The translations under genes and the position numbers were made by a program. Below are positions 24,401 to 60,020 of a DNA stretch of 64,000 nucleotides, piece by piece. Below the pieces are notes generated by a model, which was not told the DNA's origin, made no database searches, and saw only the letters and a program-made list of their open reading frames with translations. The stretch is from Lutjanus erythropterus (Eukaryota > Chordata > Actinopteri > Lutjaniformes > Lutjanidae). Location: positions 23,465,312-23,529,311 of the forward strand of contig CM034591.1 of the NCBI GenBank assembly GCA_020091685.1, read 5' to 3'. How positions within the stretch are numbered: the first letter of the stretch is position 1; every line of letters starts with the position of its first letter.

Positions 24401-26195
24401 TTACCTCACAGGCAAATCATGAAATACACCAACGTGATCTTTCAGTGGTGGAAAGTAAGTACATTTGCTGCAGTGCTATACTTATGTAACCTTAAGATAT
24501 TTAACTAAACTAGAATATTTCCATTTTATGCTACTTCATACTTATACATATGGATGGGTATTGAGAACCACAGGTTCCTGACTGGTCAGTATTGAAATAT
24601 CGATAAGCTTCTGAACATCTGACACTGCTATCGAGATTTAAGTAACATAAATAGCAGTTTATGTTACATGAACAGCGGATAGAGCAAAACATTCAAAAGT
24701 TTGGACTCACTTTACGTAACTTTGATTAAAATGCAGCTATATGTAATAATTCCAGACGCAACTGCATTAGTTTCTTCTGTAAAAAGTAATAATTAACTGT
24801 TGATGCTTTTTCAAATCTTTTCATGTCACGTCTAAAGTTTTTGCCCCGAATTAAAAAATGCAATTGACAGCTTAAGTTCCCAGTTACTTACTTACTGATT
24901 TTACATACACAGCATACAATCAGTTTTATTCAAAAGGGCAAAGCATTCTTATTAGTTTAACTACCCCAAATGTGTAGTGAGGTAGTATGTTAAAGCAGTG
25001 GTTTTCAAAGTGAGAGGGCGGCCTGCACAGGGGGCTCAACCCAGGGGAGGCTCAGTGAATAGAGGGCAAAAATGATTACATGGATATTACATTAATTACC
25101 AAAAGGACATCACGCAGAATTGCCCATGTGTGCGATTTAGTTAAATAGATACTTCAGAGATACAGTACTGAGGAATTTTACAGTTGTTGCCCTTTGTGTC
25201 TCTTTCCTAGCTTTGTTTGAAAGGAGGCCCACAGTCTCATACTTTGAAAATATTTGTGTTAAAGCCTCTATAATCATTACACTACATCTCATCTGAGAAT
25301 GGCCATTTGCATAATGAGTATTTACTTGTTATATAGTTAAGCTTTGAATGCAGAATTTTGACTCTGTGGCTTTACTAATTTTACTTCAGTAAAGGATCTG
25401 CATACCTGTCTCTTCATTGGTATTTCTAATGACCATGCCACTTATTACACGGCTGCTTAACTTAATCTTACAACTGTGTTAGCTAGCTTACGTGTCACTG
25501 GGTGTAATTCCGACAATATTAGCCTATGTAGCTTAACTTCACGCTGGACTGACAACAATGTTGCTGTTAAGGCTTATATTATGCAGATGCACATCTACGT
25601 GTAACAACTGCGTTATGAAAATGGTGGGCAATAGCTTAACTAGATCTTAGCTAAGGTTAGCTACTAATTAATGTTGCTACAAGTGTTTTCCAGTTATGCC
25701 AATTTGCGCAAGACAAACTCAAGCCAAGTTTCGTTGGCGTAACCTTGTTTAACCCCGAGTCAGCATCATACTGATAGGCTGTAAATGCTGCATATTGAGT
25801 TTAGACAGTCAGTGAACTTATCACGTCAATACGTAAGGCTAACAGTTATTTTGTCAATTCCAGGAAGTAACCTGACCTTTGTTAACGTTAGTAATATCCG
25901 AAATAAGGTATCCCGAGGCTTAAAGCAGAAACTTGAATTATGACAGAATTAATGCTGAAATATTTTCTACCAGCAGACAGAAAGTATTTCTTACCTCCTC
26001 AAGGAAACTTGTGATGTCGTACACTTTATCGTGGATTATGAGCCATGTGTCATGGCTCATATTATGTACTCTTATTTCTTCTAATGTGTAATATTTTACA
26101 CCACCTTCTACTGTGTCGCCGTTTTCCTCAACGTTGGTGGTATCGGCGGGTCCATTGCACGTATTGATGAGGTTCTCGTTAATTTCCTCACCCAT
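21428..26195 (-). CDS. cyb5b: Cytochrome b5 type B (outer mitochondrial membrane)
   Basis: Tail-anchored haem protein that passes electrons from NADH-cytochrome b5 reductase on the outer mitochondrial membrane. Minus-strand coding exons are 25995-26195, 24162-24290, 22251-22277, 22054-22085 and 21428-21521. All junctions are GT-AG and in phase, giving 160 residues (human CYB5B has 150). Residues 1-32 are a polar, acidic N-terminus. The b5 fold spans about 33-110, with axial haem histidines H68 in HPGGEEVL and H92 in DVGHSTDA. A variable hydrophilic linker (about 111-132) comes from the 27-nt and 32-nt exons. The C-terminal anchor (about 133-150, [17 protein letters not shown]) is followed by RYY...HKSS, the basic tail that targets the type B form to mitochondria rather than ER. 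It lies head-to-head with dhx38, about 3.6 kb apart. Identity is secure; the two short linker exons rest on splice signals and frame continuity. Confidence 0.93.
22278..24161 (-). other. cyb5b: cyb5b intron 2
   Basis: A 1.9 kb AT-rich intron between the haem-domain exon and the 27-nt linker exon. Open frames are short and domain-free; I see no nested gene and no clearly bounded repeat. Confidence 0.6.
24443..25420. mobile_element. hAT-like MITE (CAGTGGTGGAAAGTAA type), carrying insertions
   Basis: The left end at 24443 reads CAGTGGTGGAAAGTAAGTAC followed by 'atttgctgcagtgctatactta', the start of a widespread fish element. The matching far end, 'ttacttcagtaaaggatctg', lies at about 25381-25400 and is decayed at its tip. 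The ~980-bp span is much longer than the usual copy because other sequence lies inside: a fragment beginning 'atgggtattgagaacc' near 24553 and the CAGTGGTTTTCAAAGTG element at 24996. Confidence 0.7.
24996..25251. mobile_element. Second hAT-like element nested in the cyb5b intron MITE
   Basis: Begins CAGTGGTTTTCAAAGTGAGA at 24996. A complementary but decayed end, 'atactttgaaaat', occurs at about 25239-25251. It lies inside the larger MITE and so inserted later. It has no coding capacity. Confidence 0.55.
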
Positions 26196-26420
26196 TCTAA
26201 CGTTAATTCAAATAACCTACCGACTGAGCGGTTAGCTAACGTTAGCTTCAGCTAGCCAGGTATCGGTGTAACGTTAGCGCTAGCCAGCTACGTCAGGATC
26301 AGTTCCCACCCAGTCTACACACGTTTTAGTTGTGCTCTGAAAAGCTCCTAATATCACCGGAGGGACGAGCAAACATAAACAATGGTCTTACAACAGAAAT
26401 GCTACACAATGTTGGGTTAC
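26196..26420 (-). promoter_or_regulatory. cyb5b: cyb5b 5' UTR and promoter region
   Basis: Directly upstream of the cyb5b ATG are several copies of GTTAGC and TAACGTTAGC words (about 26221-26290). I see no TATA box, which fits a broad housekeeping-type promoter. The transcription start cannot be fixed; the 5' UTR is probably within 26196-26350. Confidence 0.45.
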
Positions 26421-29400
26421 GAAATCAAAAAACACCCTAACCCGGCACATCAGCAGACATGTGAAACAGACCAATGACATGCGTGTTATTTTACCATCAA
26501 GCACAAGCAGAACAACTGGCCAATCAAACCGTGGCTGTCGGAGTGATGACCAATCAAAATCCACCAGTTCATGATCATGAGACTAGGAACTTTGCAAGGG
26601 TTTTCAACCCTGCGCCCCCATCGCGCATACGACTTTTTGCGTTTCCAATGACGCAACGTGACCTTTATGTGGTCCAGTGTAACATTTCGTAATTGCAAAT
26701 ATTTATTTACTGGAAAAATATACCTGTTTATTCACAAATGTTACAGCCACATGAGACTACAAACGTATCACAATGAAAAGTAACATTTATAACAGAAAAC
26801 GTGATGCAATTTGATGCCATCTGTTCTCTCTTCCCTTTATTTCTTACAAAAGAACTTACAGTGACAAAACCTGTACAAACACGAGTACAAGACAGAAAAA
26901 ATACATGTAAAAATTTTTTAAATAGAATCAAAATACATTTTTGATGGTAGGGACCAATAAATAAAAATAAAATAAAAAACAAGATTAAAAGCTATATACA
27001 TTTTTTAACACAAGCTGGTGCATTTTTAATTGCTTTTTCAGATAATGTTGAACTGAATAAATGTATTGCTTAAATCTCACAAAATGCGACAATACATTGT
27101 TTCCTACCTAAATTTACATTTATGTAATTTCACCATTATATAATATAAGATCAATCAAATTGTAACTGTCCTTTATTGCATGCAGTCACAATCATTTTCT
27201 AGCCTTGGTCCCCACCACTGAACGCCCCACTCCACAGAGTTGGTTTAGTAATATAACATATGAAAATGAACTTTTATTTCTTCACTGCTCAACAGTTTAT
27301 AGAGGTTCTCACACACTTTGAACATAACCTTGAGAACTGTAACCAGTAAAACAGGGTATGGCCTTGATTTTAGGCTGGCAGCTCTGGGCACATTTTCTTA
27401 GTTTTGGGGTTTGTAATTGAATTGCTGCATTACAACAAATTTTAACTAAAAATAAGATTTTGAAACTATTTACATTTTTACATATGGGAACAACTTGTGT
27501 ATGATGGGCCTCTTTCTTGTGTATGAGGCCTGTGAAACATATGCTACTGATAGATCAGGGCACCAGCCTCAAGATGACAGCGGCAGATATGTACTTCGTC
27601 AGTGGTTTACCTACTTCACATATAACTTTCATCCTCTGCCTCAGCTACATTCATGTATATGGCAAAACTTTTAAAAGCAACTGCTTCAGGAGACACCAAA
27701 TATAGCTTAACATTTGGTCCAGCTACACCTATGTTAAAGTATTTGTACTCATGCAGCATCAGCAAAAACACATGTTGACTGTATAGAGTTCAAACCCCGT
27801 CATCTACCCTGCCCCCATCCCATCAGAGTGCCTGAACACCTCTGTACACCATGTTAAAGTCTGAACGTAATTAGCTGACCTATAACCTCCCATGTGGCTG
27901 TCTACCTCTGTGTCAAAGAGAGACTGATAACTCATTTTACTCGGCGTTCATGGATAGATATCAAAACAAACCATCAATTTGTGATGTTCATGCTTAAATA
28001 GAACATTTTAAGTTCTGGTTTCTCATAATTTAAGCAACAAATGGAGCACTGTGTGTTGTGTGTTTCGGATTTAAGTATTATATACTTAATAATACTTATA
28101 TATTAAATTAAGGCTTATAAGAATTAATCAATAATCGTTTAAATGTTTTTAAAATCTAAAATGTAGTCAGTTAGTGTCACAATGCCCAAGCTTTTCATGT
28201 TTTTATTTTTATTTTTTTTGCAAATCATTTTGCAACTCATAGTGCTTTGCCTGAACACATAAGAGGATTAACTGAAAAATCCTGGCTTCTCATGTTTAAA
28301 GCAACAAAAGGAGTTATGTCTGTTGCCTGTTTACAATTTAAGTAACTTTGTTCACTGTGTTTGTGGTTATTATGACATTTTACTGTAAAATTAAAAAAAC
28401 AACAAAAAAAAACAACAACTATCCTATACACTTACACAATTTTAACAACTGCTTTTTTTAAAACAATATTTATCTCAGTTGTTGATACTGATAATGTGAA
28501 CAAAGTAGTTTTACAGAGGTGGCAAAACCTTTAAAGGTAACTCATGTTTGTCCTTAGCAAATGATTGGGTGTTATGAGTTAAACAGTTACCTGTCCACTC
28601 AGTAGAACTTGCAATCAGTATCTCTTGCCAAGAACATTTTTCTGGCATATAATTTAAAGGAGATGTTTAATGTATTTGAGATTTTCCCACAAAGATCATG
28701 ATGTTTTGATACTTGGTGTGTTTTTACTTGGTGTGTCTGCAAATGAAAGTTTTCTTTCCATTTTCTTTTTCTTAAATAATTCTCTGGACAAGACCATGGT
28801 AGAATTTCTGTTAGTCAATAATAAACAATCAAACAAACAAAAAAGAATAAATAAAAATGTGTTAGTTAGGTTTTTTTTATTTTTTAACTTCATCTAAACT
28901 GTCTAACAGACTAATAATTCTTGTCTATTTTCCACTGACAATCATGGGCATCTAAGGCATTAGTGATTTATGGTAGTTGAATTTAGAGTTTGGAAAAGTT
29001 CAAAAGTCATTTTTACTGTTTTTCACGTTTTACAAGTATTGTTCTAATCACTCAGTGCACTTAAGTTTTTGAATTTAATATTTTCATTTAATTTATGTTT
29101 CACATTTACCTTAACTGCACATTGTCTGTTACCTATTTTATTCTGTGTGGTTATTTAGAAATGATCTCTCTGAATCCTGTAATACAGGCACAGAAACAAT
29201 TATACACTTATTTTATGTATGCATTTATTTTATATATTTTTTATTTTATTCTATTTCTGGATTTATGTCAAACATGTTTTTGATATGTCATGTGGGACTA
29301 AGATTAATTAACGAGAAAGAACTGATGTTTTTATTATGTAAAAATAATTTGAATAGAAGTCATGCTTTTTATTTTAAATGTTTTACTTTACAACCAAGTT

Positions 29401-29840
29401 TTATATCCATAAATGTAAATAGTCTGAGAGACTCTTTTTAATTTAAATATATGCCATATGCCCTTTTTCTTCTTATTCTTTTTGTTCCTCTTATTATTAT
29501 TATATGTATTCCTCATGTTTTTGTATATCTCTTCTGTTAAAATAAAATATTTGGAGGGAAGTTATAGATATAGGAATATCATCCTAAAATGCTGTTTTTC
29601 TCACTGTTTCCTTTGTTAATAAATCCTCGTTAAATAAAGTTTTAAATATATATTTTCCTGCCACCCCGTTGAATTGTGGGATTGTAATGGCTGCTCCCTT
29701 TCTTGTAAACATACGCGTTGTGTTTACGAAAGCCGCAGTTTAAATATTTCCCAGCGGCACCCACGGGTCCGTGTTTTTCTGGACTACTTACCCGATTATC
29801 ATTTGACCTGAAATCTTTAACTTCATGTGAGAATATCTGC
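26421..29840. other. Head-to-head intergenic region between cyb5b and dhx38
   Basis: About 3.4 kb with no secure gene. 26480-26690 is relatively GC-rich and may be part of the cyb5b promoter. 26700-28900 is AT-rich with only short, low-complexity frames. An L1-like LINE fragment occupies about 29130-29560. Confidence 0.6.
29130..29565 (+). mobile_element. L1/Tx1-type LINE 3' fragment
   Basis: The plus strand at about 29145-29441 reads LFRNDLSESCNTGTETIIHL, then FYVC, matching the C-terminal Cys...ETI-HLF-x-C pattern of L1-clade ORF2 proteins. It is followed by an AT-rich tail with ATTATTATTATT and TTAAAATAAAATA (about 29488-29550). The frame is decayed and 5'-truncated. Subfamily not determined. 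Confidence 0.6.
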
Positions 29841-29861
29841 ATTTTAGACCCAAACTAATCC

Positions 29862-29947
29862 GCGGACGTTTTGCCGCCAGGCCCGTTCAGGACAGAACCA
29901 GCTAGCTCACAGGCTAACGTTAGCTAGCACTTGCTGCTTTGTGAAAG
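29862..29947 (+). other. dhx38: dhx38 exon 1 (noncoding, 5' UTR) and promoter
   Basis: A GC-richer block ending GTGAAAG|GTACGT gives a good donor at 29948. The next plausible acceptor is CCCCACAG at 30963, just before the dhx38 ATG at 30967, so this is the likely noncoding first exon; its 5' end is a guess. The exon contains the palindromic GCTAACGTTAGC. There is no TATA box, as expected of a housekeeping spliceosome gene. Confidence 0.6.
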
Positions 29948-30966
29948 GTACGTAGTAGTTTAATTAATCTAACTGTTATAAAACGAGTGACAAAGCTAAC
30001 AATTTTATTCACTTCATTATGATTCTAGTCCCATATGTTTCCTTAGAGTAAGGTACAAAGTGTCGAGGTCACAAACGGGTACAGTTGGCCGTCAGGATGC
30101 TGATAGTCTAAATGTCATATATGAATGAGTTATGAATTCATAAGTAATTGATCGGTGTCTTGTTGGGTTATACGTTGCTAGAAGTTACCCCTTTAAATTG
30201 AAAGTAAATGTGAAATAACAAAGAATTGTTCTAATGAGAAGCAAATGTAGTAGAATTTAATTTTACATCCTACTTGGTGTCCAGGGTTGAAAACTGACAC
30301 GAATCTCAGTTTAGTATGGTGCAAATCGACTGGTAACAGAAATTAAACAGCAAATTTGGTAGGCTGATCCTTTAATTAATCAAATTATTTAATGAGAAAG
30401 AATATGAAATGCTTCTTGTTCCAGCTTCTCTATCGAAAAGATTTGCTTCTAGTCTATGTGACAGAAAATTAATTTGCAACAATTTTGATAATCAGATGAC
30501 TGTCAGTTGTCAACATGTCATTTTTATGCAAAACTATAATCCAAATTCGTCGTCTCAAATCTGAAAGTTGGCTGATTTCTTAGTCTTCTGTGACAGTACA
30601 GTGAATCTAATGGTTTTGGACTGTTGGTCAACCAATATGAAAATGTTAACTTTCACTCTGGGATCTTTTGTTTAGCATTTATCACTACAGATGCACACCG
30701 ATTATTTGTATTGGCTGAAAAAATCCATATCATCCATCCCTGTATCACTATTTTCTGACCTGTTGACCTAAATGTTTCCATTATCTTAATAATAGAAATA
30801 ACCCTTAGTTGCAGTCCTAGGTCAGTGATGCCCCAAAGACAAACACTTTAACATTAGTTTGACACAATAACTGAGTAATTACACTTTATGGTTGTTGCCA
30901 TTAGCACCAATTTAGTACCTTTAAGCATTTTCACCTTTTGCACATATCATTATTTCCCCACAGATA

Positions 30967-54489
<23,523 letters not shown>

Positions 54490-55570
54490 AACGCCACCAA
54501 CCAATCATGTTGGCTCCTCCTATAGACTCATTATCATTTAAGACCTCGACCACACCAGCACAAGCAAACACATTAACTTCCATTCGTCCCTCCCAGCATG
54601 GCCACAATAACCTGCAGTTCCCGTACAGACCACTAGAGTGAGAACTTGTATAAGGCACAAGACTCGAAGGCGAGTCGGCTCCATCGAAACGCCTCCCTCC
54701 ACCTTCATCAGCAGATAGCAGTTTCTGTGATACGTTTAAGGAATAAAGGACTGTGTTTTTTTTTTGTATATTCAGTATTTTATATGTGGTCATTACTGAA
54801 ACAAAGTGTTTTACAGATGATTTTACCTGAGCTAGAAACATTTAATTTTCTATGATCTTTTGCATTTTCTCCATCCTGAGAGTATCATCAGAGGAAAACT
54901 GAAAAATAGTGATCGAATCTCAGTGTTTCTTGTCTTTGTGTCTTTAGTTCTTGTACTGTTGTGGCTTTGACAGTGTGTTTGCCACCATGAAGTGCTCCTC
55001 CACAGACTGAGGCTCTATTCTAACTGTACTTGTGGCATGAGTGTCTTCAGGCTTCAGAGTTGTGTTGTAATCCCCCCCCGCCCCAAACACACACACACAA
55101 GGCACTCATGCAGGCTTAGGCAATTGACCTTTTTCTACTTCCTGTTAACCTTGTACCAACAATGTACCGTACCGCAGCTTTGCTTCATACAAAAACATTA
55201 TCACGCCAGATTAAACATATCAACCGTTTTATTTTCATGGTCCTTGTGTTGAAAATAGCTCACAGTTTCCTTTGTGGTTTTCCTCTAAACAAAATGTGTC
55301 TTTTAAACGGGTGAATTTGTTTTGTTGATGTGCGCCCTCTCCTGCCCTCTCAGCTGATCAGAATCTCACACAGCTTCAGATAGGCTGGTCTATCTGTAAC
55401 AAAACAATTTAGTGAAGGCCATGTTTGGATGGTGACAGTGGTTCTGTTTTGTCTTTGTGTTTTTACATGGATCTGAGACAGCAGGAGGACTGCTAATGGA
55501 TTTTTTTTTTCTCGACATCTTTTGTAAATGAAAAAATAAATAAATGTTAGCTATTTTTTTAATCCAAGGT
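54490..55570 (+). terminator. dhx38: dhx38 3' UTR and poly(A) signals
   Basis: AATAAA at 54742-54747 lies 253 bases after the stop, followed by a T-run, and is the likely main poly(A) signal. A second cluster, AATAAATAAATG near 55536-55547, would give a UTR of about 1.1 kb. Between them the sequence is unremarkable apart from a CA run near 55088-55099. Confidence 0.6.
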
Positions 55571-55739
55571 GATTTCGTTTGATATCGTAGTTGCTAATGT
55601 GTCTTTTTGTGCACACAAACAATGCTGAACATAATTATATCATTTAGACACTTTTTTAAAACTTAGCTTTGCAGTGGTATGAATGATAGTTCAATAAGTG
55701 AAAGTGATGAAGATTAGTTTAGGCTAATAACATTGAAAA

Positions 55740-56060
55740 TCAGCAAATCCTCACGATTGTGGAGATAAAACACTGACTTAAACAATTTATAGACTATAAA
55801 AATAATTGCAAATTAATCATCTTTTGCCTGACTAATTGAATAATTGAATAATAATAATGGTTTTGGCTTTACTGTTTTTATTAAATCAACAGTCCAAAAC
55901 ACAAAGATACTGTGCTCACTGTCATAAGACAATGAAAAGTCTTCCAACTGTGAAGCTGAAACAATGACTTAAACTTTTTGTGGACAATCAAAATAGCTGC
56001 CAATTGATTTTTTGTTGATTGACTAATAGATTAATTGAATAATAATGGTTTCAACTGTAC
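55740..56060. repeat. Decayed hAT-family MITE fragments, tandem arrangement
   Basis: Two adjacent segments share 'gacttaaac', 'aatt-attgactaat-gaataat' and 'aataatggttt'. They resemble the TAGGGCTGCAAC family, strongly decayed and without clear ends. Confidence 0.45.
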
Positions 56061-56379
56061 TTTAAATTGCTGTTCTTTTGCAACCAACCAAAACACAAAA
56101 GCACAAAAGAAGCCTGAACAGTCAACTATCGCGCATGTGCTGAATTTTTTCTTACAGCTAACTTGAGGTCAGTGAGGTCATGGGCCTTGGTACCACAAAG
56201 TCTAACTATAAATATGCAGCCACCCTGACAAACACGGCGACATCACGTGAGCTACGTAAGTGAAACGGCCATAATAAACATCCCCAGAATGGTTGTTCTC
56301 AGTGTCGGCTTCAAGATTGCGAGCTGAGGCAAGTGAAACTGATCAGAGAGAAACAAAAAGCGCGGTCCGTCCCTCCCTC

Positions 56380-57770
56380 AGTCAGTCAGGCGCTCGCACC
56401 CACAGATGTCACACATCTACATGAGTGATCCCTGGGCTTTGAAACCCCTCAGCTGTAAAGATGTTGATACGCTTTAGATGAAGAAGAGCCGGGCTACATG
56501 TGGGTGGATCTTCGTGTTTGGCTTTATTGAAGCTTGTATGTAAATCTTCAGGTCGCAAAAGCCTGGATGGTGTTCCGCTGTCTTCAACACGCTTAGGCTG
56601 ACATTTCTTGATGTCTCTTAGCTGAAGCCACTCTTACTAGCTGGCATCAATTTGGAAGGAAAAGACAAAAAGACGGCGGCCTGCCTGTGATTTCTTCAAA
56701 TGGAGCGTGCAACAACTAGCAGTGTTTTTCTCTGAGCTGAATCCCTCTGCAGCTCTTCTTCTTTTCTTGTTGGTCAGTGATCGTCGGCCTCACTGTAACC
56801 CTTATGCAAATAAGCGTGATTATGAGCGTTCCCTCGACCTCCTCAATTCTCCAAGTCGTCTTGATTGAGTGTGGCAGGCAGAGGAGGGGACGGCTATAAT
56901 GGACTCCACCAACTTTAATGAGACAAATCTCAGCTATGGGCTGACATTTTGAAATAGTCCTTGTGAATGACAGTGTCAGCAGTCACCTTTACCAAAGCTT
57001 TCCAGGGAAGGTCCCTGTAATGATGGAGGGAATTAAAATGGCCTCCAAGGCGGTGGAGATGGGAGCCACAGGATTAGGGTGCAAAGCCACGCCTCTTAAA
57101 TGGGCTCTGCTGCCACACCCAGAAATAAAGAAGCTGCCTTTTTCGTACAAGTACCCACTACATGTCGTCACCCTGAGATTTGATGGAGGGATTACGTTGA
57201 ATGTTAGCTGTTGACCACTGTGAGATTTGTAGAGATGAGCTGTCCCTCACATTAACTGCCCCCCCCCTGCCTGCCCATCCCTTCCTCTCATCCCCCCCCT
57301 TGTTGTGTGTCTGGTGGCAGACAGGGACAAGCTCCGCTGTCATTACAAACTTAATAAGAGCAGAAGTGAGATTGATGAGAAAAACAGAGGCATCAACTGC
57401 TCTTTTAATTAACTCTTGTCCCATAATGGTGCCGGGACAGAGGCAGTGAGCAAAGAATGAGACATTTTCTTTCTCTTTCCACCCCTTTCTGTTTTGTTGC
57501 CGCGCTCACCCCCGATAATGAACAGCCTTCTGGGACCCAATTACATCCAAGGCTGCATTAGGAGCACAGCAGGCCCAGTGGAAACTTCAGCTGAGTTTCC
57601 CCTCATCTCTGCGCCCCCCCCCCCTTCTCCTCCACTCCCTGTTACCCTGCTGGAGATGGCCTTCACTTGATTGAATTTTGAATGTTACCCCCCCCTCACA
57701 TCCACCCCGTCTTCTGTAGTCCCTTACCTTCACCAGTCCTGAACCCACATGTGGTTTATGATGGAGGCAG
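56380..57770. promoter_or_regulatory. Candidate conserved noncoding block downstream of dhx38
   Basis: About 1.4 kb of repeat-poor, compositionally balanced sequence with homeodomain-like TTAATTAA (about 57404-57411) and many non-AT-rich words, interrupted by C-runs near 57261, 57294, 57616 and 57688. An 83-codon frame at 56963-57214 has no family resemblance. The regulatory reading is inference from sequence character only. Confidence 0.35.
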
Positions 57771-58520
57771 GAGGCAATGTATGCTTGTTGTTAGCTGTCC
57801 TTCACTTGATAACTGCCTGCGCTGATAGACTGGCTTTGTATACAATGTGTAATAGTCAGCGCAAGTTGGTGCACTAAAGTGTGTTTGTGTGTTGTGTCCC
57901 TGCTGCAACATGCTGCATATTCTTGTGAGGACGTATAAATAGAGAGGAGATTACATAGAATAAGTTAACTGGGTGCTTTTAAACTGAATAAACACTGGTT
58001 TCAAAATCTATTTAAGTCAGTGTAGTAGATTATGCTGACAATCCTCAAACTGTCAAACAATCAATCATCACCATTTTTAGGTCGCTAAATAACATTTTCA
58101 TTTTCAGAAATTTCAATTTCTCAGGGAACATTTCTATTGTGTGTTGATTTTGGAGGCCCTGGACAAAGGCTGTAGCATTTACACTCCCATAACCACAAAA
58201 TATAACATCACAAATACATTTATCTGAATAAAAATCTCCTCCTTTTTCCTTTTGACTTGCTAACATAGTCCTCACCGTAACTTTGCCTGGGAAGATGTAA
58301 ACACAGACATTAAAAAATTAAAATTCTTTCCTTATGTGGGCCATATAGAGGCATCAGCATTAAACTGAGACTGTTCCATAACCATTAAAAAAACAAACAA
58401 ACAAAAAAAACTAGTAGCTTTAAGTAAACAGTACAACGAAATTTTATCAAAATGCAAAACTACACATTTCTTTTTGCTGTTAAAAACTCACGTGTGACAC
58501 TGCCACCACTTTAAATAAAG

Positions 58521-58690
58521 TTTAAGGGTTCAGTGTGTAATATTTAATGGGCAGAATTTGGCAAAAATTTAATATAATATTCATAAGTATGTTTTAATTA
58601 GTGTATCATCATCTGGAAATAAGAGTCATTGTGTTTTTGTTACATTAGAATGAGCCAATTATATCTATAGAGGGCACACAGACTGGTGAG
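58521..58690 (+). mobile_element. Partial MITE (CAGTGTGTAATATTTAA type)
   Basis: Starts TTTAAGGGTTCAGTGTGTAA at 58521 and continues 'aatataatattcataagtat', 'attagtgtatcatcatctgg' and 'aatgagccaattatatct', the left half of the family seen at 61158. The right terminus is missing. Confidence 0.75.
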
Positions 58691-58945
58691 TGTGATTAGT
58701 TTTGCTGGTATTTGAAAATAAACTAAAATACTGGATATTGTCAGGTGCCATGAATGTTTTGGATAAAGTATCATGGCAATCAATTCAACAGTTTTCGAGA
58801 GATCTCAGTAAAATCCCAAAATCAACTGCATGTTAGCATTAGAGGAAAAGTCAGGAGAAAGTCATAAGGATTCATCCTCCGGGAAACATCAATGTCTGTA
58901 CAAGAATTCATGGTAAACCATCTATGACATGTCACTCTGGACCAA
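58691..58945. repeat. Dispersed fish repeat (unclassified)
   Basis: Contains 'ttagaggaaaagtcaggaga', 'ggattcatcctccgggaaac' and 'aatgtctgtacaagaattca', the signature of a common interspersed percomorph repeat as I recall it. Ends are not defined. Confidence 0.55.
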
Positions 58946-59939
58946 CAAAACCAAAGTTACACCATTCGTGCAGCTAAAAATCCCTCTGAATAGCAACACT
59001 ACAGGCCAGCAGTGAGGACTCGAGTCACATATTTCATGACTTCAGACTTAACTTGACAAAATCAAAAATGACTAGGCTCAGGCGTTCACACCAATGACTC
59101 ATATGACTTCAACCTTTTCACCTGAAAATACTCGACACCTTACACAAGTCCAACCATTAAAAGGTGTTAGTGAAAAATCAATTATTTTCCCTTCATTTTC
59201 TGAATCAACTTTTACACTATTCAGTCCCAGTTCATCGACACTTATATCCCAAAACCGCTTTGTTTGCACCAATCTGTCAGCATCCAGTCAACTGCAGACA
59301 AGAACCATGAAGAAGTAACGCTACATTACTGAGCTTCAGTTAAAAAAAATTATACCAAAGATAATTTTCATTCACATACAGAAACTACACGGTGGTCAAC
59401 TAAAAATGAATTGCAGCATGCAAAGTGTACACGATGAAAAACACAGACAGAGACGCAACAACTTCCAACTTCATTCAACATTTGAAGTTTCACAAAGAAC
59501 GACTGAGGACTCAAAGTGTAATATGTGGGACTGTAGTGCAAAGAGAAAGAGAATGATGTGGTCCCACCTCTACTTACAGGCATACCAGGGAAAAAAAATC
59601 TTCATATTAGTCACCATTTTTTGTATTAACATTCTTGTACAGAGATTCACAGACACTTGGCAAGATCCTTGGAGGCCTTAGTGGTACATGTACAGTGTGT
59701 GATGGCTGAATGTCTTTTAGATAAGGACTGCCTCTAAATGCAATGCTTGGGGATATCCAAGGCATTAATAACAATTATTGGTGTTCTTTAGTTTCCTCAG
59801 ACACCTTAAGTGTGGCGTATTGACTGCTACGCTGGAAAGAATGTTGCCTATTGATTTGGCCAAGGCAGAAACCGATGGTGTCCTCTTCCTGTAAGGCTAG
59901 AATTAATCCTTACATGCTGCCAGTGAGTGAATAACTTAC

Positions 59940-60020
59940 CTACCACGACCCAGGGAGTGGAGAGCTGCCGTCTCACATCGCCGCCGCTGTGAGCTCACAG
60001 TATATCCTCACAGATGCCTT
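59940..60020 (-). ncRNA. Possible noncoding or UTR exon
   Basis: On the minus strand an acceptor-like TTTTGTCTGACTTTTCAG precedes 60020, and a strong donor GGTAG|GTAAGT follows 59940, giving an 81-nt exon-like unit with a GCGGCGGCG core. All three frames contain a stop, so it would be UTR or noncoding RNA. No partner exon is identified. Confidence 0.2.

Larger units (their letters stand above)
24291..25994 (-). other. cyb5b: cyb5b intron 1
   Basis: A 1.7 kb intron between the first exon and the HPGG exon. Most of it is occupied by nested hAT-like elements (24443-25420). The part nearest exon 1 (about 25430-25930) is rich in GTTAGCTA and TAACGTTAG-type words, like the promoter region. Confidence 0.7.

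Noticed and set aside
56963-57214. 83-codon frame in the CNE-like block
   Set aside because: No family resemblance; the block as a whole looks noncoding.
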